This document shows, piece after piece, positions 7,080 to 12,752 of a stretch of 14,942 nt of DNA; within the stretch, counting starts at the first letter, position 1, and each line of letters begins with the position of its first letter. The translations under genes were made by a program, and so were the position numbers. Origin of the DNA: Candidatus Bathyarchaeota archaeon (lineage in GTDB: Archaea; Thermoproteota; Bathyarchaeia; Bathyarchaeales; Bathycorpusculaceae); NCBI GenBank assembly GCA_013330975.1, contig DUHG01000157.1, positions 16,573 to 31,514 on the forward strand, read 5' to 3'. The notes below the pieces were generated by a model. The model saw only the letters and a list, made by a program, of their open reading frames with translations, was not told where the DNA came from and made no database searches.

Positions 7080-7912
7080 TTTCCAACCAACACTGCAATT
7101 TCTTTGAAGAGCGCTTGGAATTTCTCTTCCCATTCGGTCATTTCCAAGCTGAAAGGAACGCCCTTGGAGTAGAGCTCAGCTATTCTTCTTTGATAGGGAA
7201 TTTCCAAAAGTATGCGGATGTTCTCTTTCTTGCAGTAATCATATAATCTTTGGTCACCTATGCCTGCACGGTTGACGATGACTCCGAAAGGAACAGCAAT
7301 TTTTCTCAATACTTCTACGGCTATCTTAAAGTCATGCAGTCCAAAGGGCGTGGGTTCAGTCACGAGAACACAAAAATCGCTGCCGCGAACGGTTTCCACG
7401 AAAGGACAGGAGGTTCCAGGCGGAGAATCAAGAACTACATATCCGTCCTTTTTAATCTTTTTTTTCACTGCTTTTATGATTGGGACTGCCATGGGTTTGC
7501 TCACTTGAAGTTCACCATAGACCAGCTCCAAGTTTCCAACCGAGCCAAACTTCAGAGTCCCTGTTCTATGCCTCTCCCAGCTAATTGCTTTCTTGGGGCA
7601 TACCATGGCGCATCCACCGCAGCTATGACATAGATCCGGAAAGACGAGTACCTTCTCTGAAGCTGCAAATATGGCGTTGTACTGGCAGAATTTGGAACAT
7701 TCTCTACAATAAGTGCACAATTCCTTGTCTATGCGCGGAATCAGATTGTAAACAAGTTCCGTTTTGTGTAGGATTGGGTGCAGAAGTATGTGGGCATTCG
7801 GTTCCTCGACATCGCAGTCTACAAGTTGAACTTTGCCCAATGAAAGAGCCATGTTTACGGCTACGGATGTTTTTCCGGTTCCGCCTTTTCCACTAGCAAT
7901 AGAAACAATCAT
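7076..7912 (-). CDS. MinD-superfamily ATPase with inserted ferredoxin domain (first of pair)
   Basis: The 278-residue protein has Walker A ASGKGGTGKTS (6-16), the switch DCDVEEPNAH (32-41) and the Walker B-like VVLDSPPGTSCP. The inserted ferredoxin has C66, C69, C72, C76 and C95, C98, C101, C105, which can hold two [4Fe-4S] clusters. It is paralogous to the next gene, with a 4-bp overlap (ATGA). The C-terminal half keeps the VTEPTPFGLHD segment typical of these ATPases. It follows the IscU-like scaffold by 52 bp. A role resembling CooC, the MinD-type nickel-insertion ATPase of CODH, is conceivable given co-regulation with cdhA, but CooC has no ferredoxin insert, so that is inference. Confidence 0.88.
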   Translation of the reverse strand: MIVSIASGKGGTGKTSVAVNMALSLGKVQLVDCDVEEPNAHILLHPILHKTELVYNLIPRIDKELCTYCRECSKFCQYNAIFAASEKVLVFPDLCHSCGGCAMVCPKKAISWERHRTGTLKFGSVGNLELVYGELQVSKPMAVPIIKAVKKKIKKDGYVVLDSPPGTSCPFVETVRGSDFCVLVTEPTPFGLHDFKIAVEVLRKIAVPFGVIVNRAGIGDQRLYDYCKKENIRILLEIPYQRRIAELYSKGVPFSLEMTEWEEKFQALFKEIAVLVGK

Positions 7913-7964
7913 TACAACATCCTCAACAGAATTTGAGTGAAAAGCGTCAGGAGACTCTTATCAG

Positions 7965-8393
7965 CTATATTTCTGCTTGCCCTTGTGCGCGCTCATACTC
8001 GGCAATTGCCTTTCGCAGTGTCCTTAGAGAGAGAGTAGCGCACTCACGCTTTGACTTTGGCAATCCGCCAAGCTCAGCCAATATGTCGCTTTCCGTCAGT
8101 CTCTTCGCCTGACTGAGGGTCTTGTTCTTTAGGAGCATGGTCATTGCGGATGCCGAAGCAGCTGACCCGGGGCAGCCCAAGTAGTAGAACTTTGCTTCTT
8201 CTATGATTTCCTTTTCATTGATTCTTAGGTATAGTTTTATAAGGTCACCGCATGGTCCAAGAAAGGTTGTAATGGTGCTGGGGTTCTGCATTGTTCCTAC
8301 GTTGACGTTGTTTACGTACAGTTCTATGGCTTTCTTTGAGTATCCTGACTCAGTCATCAGTTTCAGTTCTTCTTCTGACAGTTTCCTTGACGT
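7965..8393 (-). CDS. IscU/NifU N-terminal-like Fe-S cluster scaffold
   Basis: The three IscU cluster ligands are present (numbered from the ATG at 8357): C36 in FLGPCGDLIKLYL with D38, C62 in YLGCPGSAASASAM, and C106 in KRECATLSLRTL. IscU proteins hold a transient [2Fe-2S] or [4Fe-4S] cluster and pass it to target proteins. The N-terminus is the odd part. The canonical GGAGGTGA (8398-8405) is followed by four A's and then ACG at 8391-8393, in frame, exactly where the NifX and Mrp genes have ATG. I therefore take the 142-residue version starting at ACG; the alternative is ATG at 8357 (130 residues), which has no ribosome site. Some homologues, as I recall them, carry a similar SEEEL-type helix before the conserved core. 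It ends with TAG. Confidence 0.85.
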   Translation of the reverse strand, partial: TSRKLSEEELKLMTESGYSKKAIELYVNNVNVGTMQNPSTITTFLGPCGDLIKLYLRINEKEIIEEAKFYYLGCPGSAASASAMTMLLKNKTLSQAKRLTESDILAELGGLPKSKRECATLSLRTLRKAIAEYERAQGQAEI

Positions 8394-8436
8394 TTTTTCA
8401 CCTCCATATCTGTTGCTTGGAGTATCTGATTCCTGC

Positions 8437-8829
8437 TTAGTGGTGATGGTCGTGTTCGTGGTGATGAGCGCGCTCGCACCCTTCAGTAAGCTCCAAGAGC
8501 TTGTCTGCTTTGTACGCTGTAACCACTTCGCTTACGGTGTTTGCATTGGCTTTCAGCACTGCTATGCCCGCGTCTTGGAAGGTAGTTAGCCCCCTTGGTC
8601 CCATACCATAGACTATGATGGCCTTCGGTTGGTATTGTAGAAGGTTGTCATGCGAATAACCCATTCCGCCTGCGTGCTCGCCAACATTTGCAACAGTTTT
8701 GACGTTTGCAACTTCACCATTCTCGTCAAAGTCAACAACTGCATAATAAGGAGCTCTTCCAAAATGCTCTGCCAAACGGGCGTTCAAGCCCTTTTGATCC
8801 TCTGCGGGAACTATTACTCTATCTGTCAT
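8437..8829 (-). CDS. NifX/NifB-C-like cluster-binding protein with His-rich tail
   Basis: The 130-residue protein belongs to the dinitrogenase iron-molybdenum cofactor superfamily (NifX, NafY, NifB C-terminal domain). It opens with RVIVPAEDQKGLNARLAEHFGRAPYYAVVDFD, and the central GMGPRGLTTFQDAGIAVL is the family core. In nitrogen fixers such domains carry FeMo-co precursors; here no nif genes are seen, so the bound cluster is unknown. The C-terminus, CERAHHHEHDHHH, has a Cys and seven His and is a likely Ni, Zn or Co chelator, reminiscent of His-rich nickel chaperones. The ATG follows GGAGGTGA by four bases. It is the third gene of the operon. Confidence 0.88.
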   Translation of the reverse strand: MTDRVIVPAEDQKGLNARLAEHFGRAPYYAVVDFDENGEVANVKTVANVGEHAGGMGYSHDNLLQYQPKAIIVYGMGPRGLTTFQDAGIAVLKANANTVSEVVTAYKADKLLELTEGCERAHHHEHDHHH

Positions 8830-8881
8830 TTATTCACCTCCTTCATTGGACTTAGCTTCCTATTTTCTCCACGGCTTAGGT

Positions 8882-9280
8882 TCATTGAATCCTCCATACT
8901 CCTCTACCTTGTCCTCTGTCCATTCCGAAATGCTCGCCAACTGTAGGTCCGCCAGCTCTCTGCAATTCCCCTTTCTTGAACTTATCCACAACTTCTTTGA
9001 CAGTTCCAGATGCACCAGTTATAATTTCCATTCCAGCTGCTGACAACGCTCCGAAGGCGTTAGGTCCAACATTCCCGGTTATGACCACTTTTACGCCTAT
9101 GTTCGCTATCATTTGAGCTGCTTGAATCCCTGCACCGCCTGTTGCGCCTGCAGCCATGTTTGGAATGGCTTCAGACTGCATGGTTTCAGAGTTCACAATC
9201 ACAAGGTAGAGGCTTCTTCCGAATCGAGGGTCTACCTGTGCTTCCAAATTGTTTCCTGTTGCGCTCACACATATTTTCAT
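8882..9280 (-). CDS. NifX/NifB-C-like cluster-binding protein
   Basis: The 132-residue protein starts MKICVSATGNNLEAQVDPRFGRSLYLVIVN, the usual opening of stand-alone NifX-like proteins, with the DPRFGR motif. The core GVKVVITGNVGPNAFGALSAAGMEI contains the conserved G-N-G-P loop used for cluster binding. One Cys (C4) and one His (GEHFGMDRG near the C-terminus) are candidate ligands. It is paralogous to the next gene but lacks the His tail and ends in a Gly/Arg-rich stretch. It lies 51 bp after the Mrp-type ATPase in the same operon. A carrier role for an Fe-S or mixed-metal cluster is inferred from the family. Confidence 0.88.
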   Translation of the reverse strand: MKICVSATGNNLEAQVDPRFGRSLYLVIVNSETMQSEAIPNMAAGATGGAGIQAAQMIANIGVKVVITGNVGPNAFGALSAAGMEIITGASGTVKEVVDKFKKGELQRAGGPTVGEHFGMDRGQGRGVWRIQ

Positions 9281-9331
9281 TTTCTCATGATCCTTTGGGG
9301 TATTAAGCCATAATACTGTAAGTTGGTAGTT

Positions 9332-10288
9332 TCAATCTGCACTTTTTTTAATTATGTGCGCCTTCAACGAAACTGATTTAGGTTCTTCTGTGAAGTGCTC
9401 AATTTTCCTGACAATCTCTGCAAAAGCTTCGGTTGTAGGCGAAGTTGTTTTTCCAGCCACGAATGGCACACCATTGTCTGAGTCAATGCAGATGTTGGGA
9501 TCTATCGGAATGCTGCCGAGGTAAGGAACCGACAAATCTTCAGCGATCTTCTTTCCTCCACCAACTCTGAAAATGTTAACCTTTGCTCCACAGTCTGGAC
9601 AAACAAAACCACTCATGTTTTCGACTATGCCGATTACTGGCACTCCCATTTGTCTTGCAAAAGTGACAGCTTTCCTAACAATAGCCTGCGAAACATCGGA
9701 GGGAATCGTCACTATTACCACGCCGTCCATCTCTGGAATTAGCTGCATGACGCTTAGTGATTCGTCCCCAGTTCCAGGCGGAAGGTCAATAAATAGGTAG
9801 TCAAGGTCTCCCCACGTTATGTCAGAAAGGAATTGTTGGATGGCTCTCATTTTTAATGGACCGCGCCAAATAACTGGTGCCTCATCATTTGGAAGCAAAA
9901 AATCCATTGATACAACTCTTAATCCCAGTTTGCTGATAACTGGAAACAACATTCCAGCAGGACCACCTATCAGTGTTTGTCCTTTCAAACCTAACATCTT
10001 GGGGATGCATGGACCATGAATGTCAGCGTCAAGAACACCGACTTTGTTCTTGTGGCCCGCCATAGCGAATGCCACAGCAAGATTTGCGGTTACGGTGCTT
10101 TTTCCAACCCCACCTTTGCCGCTTATGATAGCAATTTTGTGCTTGATCTTGCTCAGTTTCAATCTTAGTTTCTGTTCTTGCTCATACTGTTGCTTTCTCC
10201 GATCATTGCAGACATCTAATGTTGAGCATGAACCGCATTTTCCGTCGCATTCTTCAGCGACAATTACCTGCTTCGTTGTGCTTGTCAT
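9332..10288 (-). CDS. Mrp/NBP35-family Fe-S cluster carrier ATPase
   Basis: The 318-residue protein has an N-terminal NBP35-like Cys group (C14, C18, C21, C27), the deviant Walker A GKGGVGKS (57-64), the switch DADIHGP (88-93), Walker B DYLFIDLPPGTGDE, and the C-terminal CxxC pair C230/C233 (FVCPDCG) that bridges a [4Fe-4S] cluster at the dimer interface in this family. Archaeal Mrp/NBP35 (ApbC-like) proteins carry Fe-S clusters to target enzymes. It is the first gene of a six-gene operon. The ATG at 10288 has GGTGA four bases upstream, and the full 46-bp shared element lies before it, as before cdhA. Confidence 0.93.
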   Translation of the reverse strand: MTSTTKQVIVAEECDGKCGSCSTLDVCNDRRKQQYEQEQKLRLKLSKIKHKIAIISGKGGVGKSTVTANLAVAFAMAGHKNKVGVLDADIHGPCIPKMLGLKGQTLIGGPAGMLFPVISKLGLRVVSMDFLLPNDEAPVIWRGPLKMRAIQQFLSDITWGDLDYLFIDLPPGTGDESLSVMQLIPEMDGVVIVTIPSDVSQAIVRKAVTFARQMGVPVIGIVENMSGFVCPDCGAKVNIFRVGGGKKIAEDLSVPYLGSIPIDPNICIDSDNGVPFVAGKTTSPTTEAFAEIVRKIEHFTEEPKSVSLKAHIIKKSAD

Positions 10289-10313
10289 TTTTTCACCGAT
10301 TAACGAGTATGTA

Positions 10314-10359
10314 GTTTACTACCTAAATAATATTAATACTTATTGTTTATAAAATAAAC
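10314..10359 (-). promoter_or_regulatory. 46-bp element at the promoter of the Mrp operon
   Basis: On the minus strand: A site GTTTATTTTATAAAC (10345-10359), TATTAATA (10331-10338), B site ATTTAGGTAGTAAAC (10314-10328). The centre-to-centre distance A-B is 31 bp, and TATTAATA sits 17.5 bp from A and 13.5 bp from B, identical to the cdhA and Lrp copies. TATTAATA lies about 46 bp before the ATG, so it is probably the TATA box of this operon. Confidence 0.8.
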
Positions 10360-10374
10360 TAAAAAGCAACGCTA

Positions 10375-10530
10375 TCAATAAAAGACTTTCAGAAGGTTCA
10401 GAGTATCTCTTGTCAATCTAACTTTTCTTGAAATCACCATACCCTTCCAGTCCAGTTTAGTCGCCCCTTCCTCTTGTGCTTTCAACACTTCAATCACGCG
10501 GGTTGAAATCGTAGGCAAATACGCAATCAT
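10375..10530 (-). CDS. Possible 51-aa ORF, or in-frame 3' extension of the preceding gene
   Basis: An ATG at 10530 opens 51 codons ending in TGA (10375-10377): a basic, helical product containing LPTISTRVIEVLKAQEEGA and VISRKVRLTRDTLNLLKVFY. The same frame is open all the way back to the TAG stop of the gene at 10585, so it may instead be the tail of that protein beyond an amber codon (69 further residues). There is no good ribosome site for the ATG; a small hairpin (GCTCG-TTT-CGAGC, 10532-10544) lies just before it. No family recognised. Apart from this ORF I see nothing else in 10378-10584. Confidence 0.3.
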   Translation of the reverse strand: MIAYLPTISTRVIEVLKAQEEGATKLDWKGMVISRKVRLTRDTLNLLKVFY

Positions 10531-10584
10531 GGCTCGTTTCGAGCTCCAACATCTGGCTTCAAGTTTAGATGCTTGAAGACCCTT

Positions 10585-11142
10585 CTATTCGGGCGCATAG
10601 AGTTGCCGTGACATGAACCCGCGACATTTCCTCGATTTAGCCCCACTCATGTTTATGTAACATTCAGCCAGACCCTCTTGTTTCCTAGTAAGGTTAAACC
10701 CATTGCACATTCGATCTAAAGCCTTTTGTAATTTTTCTACGTCGTTTTCTGGTATCTCGACGGGAAGCTCGTTGTTCTTGTTAGCGGTCAATATTGAAGT
10801 GACGTCATCAATGAATTTCCTGTTTTTGGTAACGTTGTCGCGTTTCGTTTTGAACTTCTTAAACCATTCTGATACTCTGCGGTTTGTTATTTGGTCTATG
10901 CATTTGTTTCCTACATGCAGTTCTTGACCGTTACAGCCCCTTATTACTGAGACGTCCTTTGTCGGATAGTTTCTACACACATCGCATCTAATCCAAGGTG
11001 ACGCCACGTAATTGTTGACTAGACGGTAGGTTTTGTTTTCATATTCAAAGGGAAAAAAACTATTAAGGAACGCAACAAAAGCCATTTTCAGTTCGAACAA
11101 AACATCATCCGTTTTTGTCAATCTGTCTAACCTCACTTTCAA
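10585..11142 (-). CDS. Unidentified protein with a zinc-finger-like Cys set
   Basis: The 185-residue protein has C53 and C56 (RCDVC), then C70 and C81 in GCNGQELHVGNKC. The CxxC ... G-x-x-LHVGxxC pattern is one I associate with putative zinc sites in proteins from phages, viruses and mobile regions. The rest is Lys/Asn-rich and helical, and the segment GFNLTRKQEGLAECYI resembles the helical end seen in such proteins. The start is TTG at 11142 or GTG at 11136; neither has a strong ribosome site. It follows the ferredoxin by 30 bp on the same strand. It ends with TAG, after which the frame stays open for 69 more codons. Function unknown; an origin by transfer is possible. Confidence 0.65.
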   Translation of the reverse strand: MKVRLDRLTKTDDVLFELKMAFVAFLNSFFPFEYENKTYRLVNNYVASPWIRCDVCRNYPTKDVSVIRGCNGQELHVGNKCIDQITNRRVSEWFKKFKTKRDNVTKNRKFIDDVTSILTANKNNELPVEIPENDVEKLQKALDRMCNGFNLTRKQEGLAECYINMSGAKSRKCRGFMSRQLYAPE

Positions 11143-11172
11143 ACCGCAAGTTGCTCTAATTAATTGAGTGAA

Positions 11173-11379
11173 TTATTTCTCTTCCACTGTAACGGCGCCA
11201 GTTGGACACGAACTAACGCACGTCATGCAGAGAACACAGTCATCTGCTCTGACGGACACGGATTTCTTTGAGTCCGTGTAATCCGGGAGTTCTTGAACCT
11301 CAAAGACCAAAGCGGGACAATTATCAGCACAAGCCCCACACCCGTTACACTTAGTCCAGTCAACCTCAACCTTTGGCAT
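11173..11379 (-). CDS. 2[4Fe-4S] ferredoxin
   Basis: The 68-residue protein has two complete cluster motifs, C11-x2-C14-x2-C17-x3-C21-P and C48-x2-C51-x2-C54-x3-C58-P, in a clostridial-type fold with a slightly long linker (EVQELPDYTDSKKSVSVRADD) between them. It is a soluble low-potential electron carrier, and a suitable partner for CODH or for radical SAM enzymes, though no partner is shown by the sequence. ATG at 11379 is chosen because AGGTGGA lies just upstream; an in-frame GTG at 11388 overlaps that ribosome site and would add three residues. Confidence 0.9.
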   Translation of the reverse strand: MPKVEVDWTKCNGCGACADNCPALVFEVQELPDYTDSKKSVSVRADDCVLCMTCVSSCPTGAVTVEEK

Positions 11380-11516
11380 TTCATCCACCTATATCTAGTT
11401 GTTAGCCTATGCAATTGGTTTTTGATTTGTTTTTCTATACAGGCTGAACTGGTCTTATTTCGAGCTTCTTTCTAATTCTTCGAGATCCTTTCAACCTTCA
11501 TAGATGCCTCACATTT

Positions 11517-11888
11517 CTATATACCAATGCAAAGAGGACTGTTAGCCACTTCCAACTGGAGTATCCGGATTCTTACGGCGTCTTCAATTTCTTTCCTGCA
11601 GCTTTCAGCTGCCAGATGTCGCTCACACATTTTTATGTCATCTATTCTTTGGGCCAGTTCATCGTCACCTATTACACTCCTTATCCAGTTCTGAAAATCT
11701 CCCCGCTCAAAATGAAAAATTAATGCTTCATAACATATGTACCGAAGTGCATTTGCAAATTCCTCCAAACTGCGCGCGCTTACTCCACAATAGTTCCCAA
11801 CGGTCGTGTAGAAATGAAACCCCTGTGCATGGGGAACAACACGCAACGGATCTTTATTCTCTTTGCAGTTTTTGATTATTTTCTCCAC
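11517..11888 (-). CDS. DUF5752-like protein
   Basis: The 123-residue protein carries the pattern GFHFYTTVGNYCGVSARSLEEFANALRYI, then FHFERGDFQNWIRSVIGDDELAQRI, which I recognise as the DUF5752 family of archaea and some bacteria. Function is unknown; it is sometimes linked to sugar-metabolism genes. The start is uncertain. The GTG at 11888 is embedded in the ribosome site GGAGGTGG, giving almost no spacing, while the in-frame ATA at 11877-11879 has a normal eight-base spacing. It lies 10 bp after a 59-aa ORF that begins near the shared 46-bp element. It ends with TAG. Confidence 0.7.
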   Translation of the reverse strand: MEKIIKNCKENKDPLRVVPHAQGFHFYTTVGNYCGVSARSLEEFANALRYICYEALIFHFERGDFQNWIRSVIGDDELAQRIDDIKMCERHLAAESCRKEIEDAVRIRILQLEVANSPLCIGI

Positions 11889-11898
11889 CTCCGAGTTT

Positions 11899-12078
11899 CT
11901 ATTCTTCGCGAATTAGGAGCAGTGTTTTTTCTGCTTCTTTTCTGCAAAGCCTCTTGATTTCTACCAGGTCAGAATCTTTGAAGCAATCAGAAAGTTCAGG
12001 GGACGGGGGGTCCTCTAAAATAAAATGTATCTCACCATTGGGCTTATCCACCCTGCATACTCTTATTTTTTTTAAGAT
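11899..12078 (-). CDS. Small hypothetical protein divergent from the Lrp gene
   Basis: An open frame ends in TAG at 11899-11901, 10 bp before the DUF5752 gene. Codons read IRVCRVDKPNGEIHFILEDP, then SPELSDCFKDSDLVEIKRL and CRKEAEKTLLLIREE, a sensible soluble protein with three Cys. No ATG or TTG opens it. A GTG at 12051 (50 residues) has no ribosome site, while GAGGAG followed by TAAA and an in-frame ATC at 12076-12078 (59 residues) has the ideal spacing. I give the ATC version as the outer limit. It is probably the first gene of an operon with the DUF5752 gene. Family not recognised; a decayed N-terminus is the alternative. Confidence 0.45.
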   Translation of the reverse strand: MLKKIRVCRVDKPNGEIHFILEDPPSPELSDCFKDSDLVEIKRLCRKEAEKTLLLIREE

Positions 12079-12110
12079 TTTACTCCTCGAATATATTAAA
12101 CGCGTTTGTA

Positions 12111-12156
12111 GTATAACAGGTAAACTTTATTAATACTTTGCGTTTATAAAATAAAC
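12111..12156. promoter_or_regulatory. 46-bp element between the Lrp gene and the divergent small ORF
   Basis: On the plus strand: B site GTATAACAGGTAAAC (12111-12125), TATTAATA (12128-12135), A site GTTTATAAAATAAAC (12142-12156). The centres are 31 bp apart. The A site ends 11 bp before the TTG start of the Lrp gene. TATTAATA is itself palindromic, so it could act as TATA box in both directions: leftward the element has the same orientation as at cdhA and Mrp and would drive the 59-aa ORF/DUF5752 unit; rightward it would drive the Lrp operon. The position implies autoregulation if the Lrp protein is the ligand. Confidence 0.78.
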
Positions 12157-12167
12157 GGGAGAATCGT

Positions 12168-12737
12168 TTGGACGAGATTGACAAGAAGATAATTTCAGAA
12201 CTTCAAGCAGACGGACGAACCACTTTGCAAGAACTGGCCAAAGTGGTTGGATTTACAAGCATGGGAACTAAGAAAAGACTAGAAAAACTTCTGAGTAAAG
12301 GTACGATTAGGGTTTCAGCTTTAGTTAATCCAAGCGCGCTTAGGCTTCATCCAGCAATTGTAATGCTAGAGATGGAGAGTGCAGAAGCGATGCAGGAACT
12401 ACTTGATCGATTCGAGGAATGCCCAAGAGTGATCCAGATATTCAAAACGGTTGGCGGCTACAACCTGATTGCGCTTGTCGTCGCAGAAACTCAAGAGACA
12501 CTCGAGAGCATATCCATGGAGAAATGTTCATTGAGGTGCAGCAGGGGCATACGCAGGTCAGAATTCTACCCAATAAGTGACATGTATTTTTCGCCTTTTC
12601 TTCAAATAAGAGAGGCACTAGCGCACAAAAAAAGGGCAATGACACCCTGCAACGTTGACTGTGACCCATGCAAGCGATACGAAACTCAGAAGTGCGTCGG
12701 ATGCCCAACAACGACCCAGTACAAAGGTTCCCTTTAG
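12168..12737 (+). CDS. Lrp/AsnC-family regulator with C-terminal Cys-rich tail
   Basis: The 189-residue protein has an AsnC-type winged helix-turn-helix at residues 1-52 (MDEIDKKIISELQADGR, then LQELAKVVGFTSMGTKKRLEKLLSKG). A RAM-like effector/oligomer domain follows at about 58-140, with VGGYNLIALVVAET. Beyond the normal end of the family is a tail with C161-x3-C165-x2-C168-x7-C176-x2-C179; C85, C120 and C124 add more thiols. Such a tail can bind zinc or an Fe-S cluster, making the protein a candidate metal or redox sensor. The TTG at 12168 has GGGAG six bases upstream. The A site of the shared 46-bp element ends 11 bp before it. It heads an operon with the MBL and radical SAM genes. Family sure, ligand unknown. 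Confidence 0.9.
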   Translation: MDEIDKKIISELQADGRTTLQELAKVVGFTSMGTKKRLEKLLSKGTIRVSALVNPSALRLHPAIVMLEMESAEAMQELLDRFEECPRVIQIFKTVGGYNLIALVVAETQETLESISMEKCSLRCSRGIRRSEFYPISDMYFSPFLQIREALAHKKRAMTPCNVDCDPCKRYETQKCVGCPTTTQYKGSL

Positions 12738-12752
12738 CTTGGAAGCAAGGAC

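Noticed and set aside
7080..7133. 18-residue longer N-terminus for the second MinD ATPase
   Set aside because: The longer frame runs into the upstream paralogue and places 18 unrelated residues before the P-loop; the ATGA overlap start is typical and matches the paralogue.
8882..9280. Nitrogenase cofactor locus
   Set aside because: The NifX-like proteins are not accompanied by nifH, nifD, nifK, nifE, nifN or nifB; such proteins are common in non-fixing anaerobes.
10585..10587. Pyrrolysine recoding of TAG
   Set aside because: TAG is the terminal codon of at least five other complete genes here, and no pyl genes are seen; only a local readthrough or nonsense event remains possible.
10638..10652. 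GTTTATGTAAC resembling the dyad
   Set aside because: It lies inside a coding region, has the wrong arm spacing and has no TATTAATA or second site.
11223..11414. 63-aa minus-strand frame over the ferredoxin
   Set aside because: It overlaps the ferredoxin, whose two full cluster motifs are in the other frame.
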